Origin: Caldilineae bacterium
GTDB lineage: Bacteria > Chloroflexota > Anaerolineae > J102
NCBI GenBank assembly: GCA_011192085.1
Contig: DUEQ01000319.1
Span: 1-5,400, forward strand
Length of the DNA: 5,400 nucleotides
Reading direction: 5' to 3'
The notes beneath the pieces are model-generated. The model made no database searches. It was not told where the DNA came from and saw nothing but the letters and a program-made list of their open reading frames with translations. The position numbers were made by a program, and so were the translations under genes. This document shows, piece after piece, positions 4,780-5,400 of the stretch (within the stretch, counting starts at the first letter, position 1; each line of letters starts with the position of its first letter).

Positions 4780-5400
4780 ATGGATCCCATTGCTTTTCAC
4801 ATCGGTTCGTACCCCGTCTACTGGTATGGCATCATCCTCACCACCGGCGCTGTGCTGGGCGCGTGGCTGGCTTCGTGGATGGCGCAACAGCGCGGGGATG
4901 ATCCCGACCACATCTGGAACATGCTCATCATCGTTCTCATCCTGGGCATCATCGGCGCCCGCCTCTACCATGTCTTCTCCCGACCCGCGGTGGGCATTGG
5001 CTGGGATTATTACAAAGAACACCCCATGGACATCTTCATTCCCCGCAATGGCGGCTTTGCGGGCCTGGGCATCTATGGCGCGGTCATCGGCGGCCTTATC
5101 GGCATTCTGGGCTACACCGCGTGGAAGAAGCTCAATTTCTTCCACTGGGCCGATTACGCAGCCGCGGGCGTGCTTTTGGCCCAAGCCATCGGACGGTGGG
5201 GCAATTATGTGAATCAGGAATTGTTCGGGCCGCCCACGACCTTGCCCTGGGGCATCCAGATCGATTGCGCCAACAGGCAGTATTATCAGCAATACAATTG
5301 CAATGTGCTGGGCCCCGACACCCGTTTTCACCCCACCTTCCTCTATGAATCCCTCTGGAATCTGGTCGGAGTCGCTCTTGCGGTCTTTATCATCCGCCGT
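4780..5400 (+). CDS. lgt: Prolipoprotein diacylglyceryl transferase, 3' end beyond the window
   Basis: Lgt is a polytopic inner-membrane enzyme that transfers diacylglycerol from phosphatidylglycerol to the lipobox cysteine of prolipoproteins, the first step of lipoprotein maturation. The first 207 residues are present and the frame is open to the edge. Family proteins are usually 260-300 long, so the C-terminus is missing. The N-terminus HIGSYPVYWYGIILTTG (7-23) is typical. The Lgt signature is GRWGNYVNQELFG (138-150), with Arg139 and Asn142 matching the catalytic-site Arg143 and Asn146 of E. coli. HPTFLYES (184-191) is the next conserved block. At the position of E. coli His103 there is Tyr99 (GLGIYGAVIGG), a substitution found in other Lgt proteins. 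Two cysteines, Cys163 and Cys174, flank an insert in the loop after the signature. Membrane segments are visible near 14-31, 48-62, 92-112, 122-138 and 194-207. Confidence 0.93.
   Translation, partial: MDPIAFHIGSYPVYWYGIILTTGAVLGAWLASWMAQQRGDDPDHIWNMLIIVLILGIIGARLYHVFSRPAVGIGWDYYKEHPMDIFIPRNGGFAGLGIYGAVIGGLIGILGYTAWKKLNFFHWADYAAAGVLLAQAIGRWGNYVNQELFGPPTTLPWGIQIDCANRQYYQQYNCNVLGPDTRFHPTFLYESLWNLVGVALAVFIIRR

Noticed and set aside
1..5400. Search for CRISPR repeats, IS ends, tRNA or rRNA genes, attachment sites and phage or defence genes
   Set aside because: I found no regularly spaced repeats, no transposase or integrase frames and no cloverleaf-like sequence. The window reads as ordinary chromosomal genes.

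Overview
The window is GC-rich, densely packed bacterial chromosome with short intergenic gaps and GGAGG-type ribosome binding sites. It shows no phage genes, transposase, CRISPR array, tRNA or rRNA. The gene set (a stand-alone helix-hairpin-helix DUF4332 protein, a YigZ protein, a D-cysteine desulfhydrase and Lgt) and the composition would suit a Chloroflexota-type environmental bacterium. That assignment is a weak inference, because no marker gene fixes the phylum.

Layout. Bases 1-236 are a divergent promoter region. A gene cut off by the left edge starts leftwards at base 29 and has its own promoter and Shine-Dalgarno sequence. The rightward DUF4332 gene (237-641) is served by a second promoter. 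Next come a YigZ/IMPACT-family gene (702-1325) and, overlapping its stop codon by one base, a small degenerate receiver-domain protein (1325-1711). This gene collides tail to tail, with a 38-base overlap, with a leftward two-gene operon. In transcription order that operon is a D-cysteine desulfhydrase-like PLP enzyme (3493-2522) and a family 3 amino-acid-binding protein (2525-1674), joined by an ATGA start/stop overlap. Bases 3494-3729 are a second divergent promoter region. To its right a rightward unit encodes a 342-residue helical protein that I do not recognise (3730-4758) and, 21 bases later, lgt, prolipoprotein diacylglyceryl transferase (from 4780), which runs off the right edge.

How the genes may work together. 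The clearest functional unit is the pair of PLP enzyme and solute-binding protein. It resembles the enterobacterial neighbourhood in which dcyD lies beside the cystine-binding protein gene tcyJ (fliY), and suggests uptake or sensing of cystine or a related amino acid coupled to release of sulfide from D-cysteine. The permease and ATPase are not in this window. The unknown protein upstream of lgt is probably co-transcribed with it, but no functional link is visible. Most of the window looks like ordinary chromosome. I see no clear new defence or mobile system. The least explained items are the degenerate receiver and the unknown helical protein.
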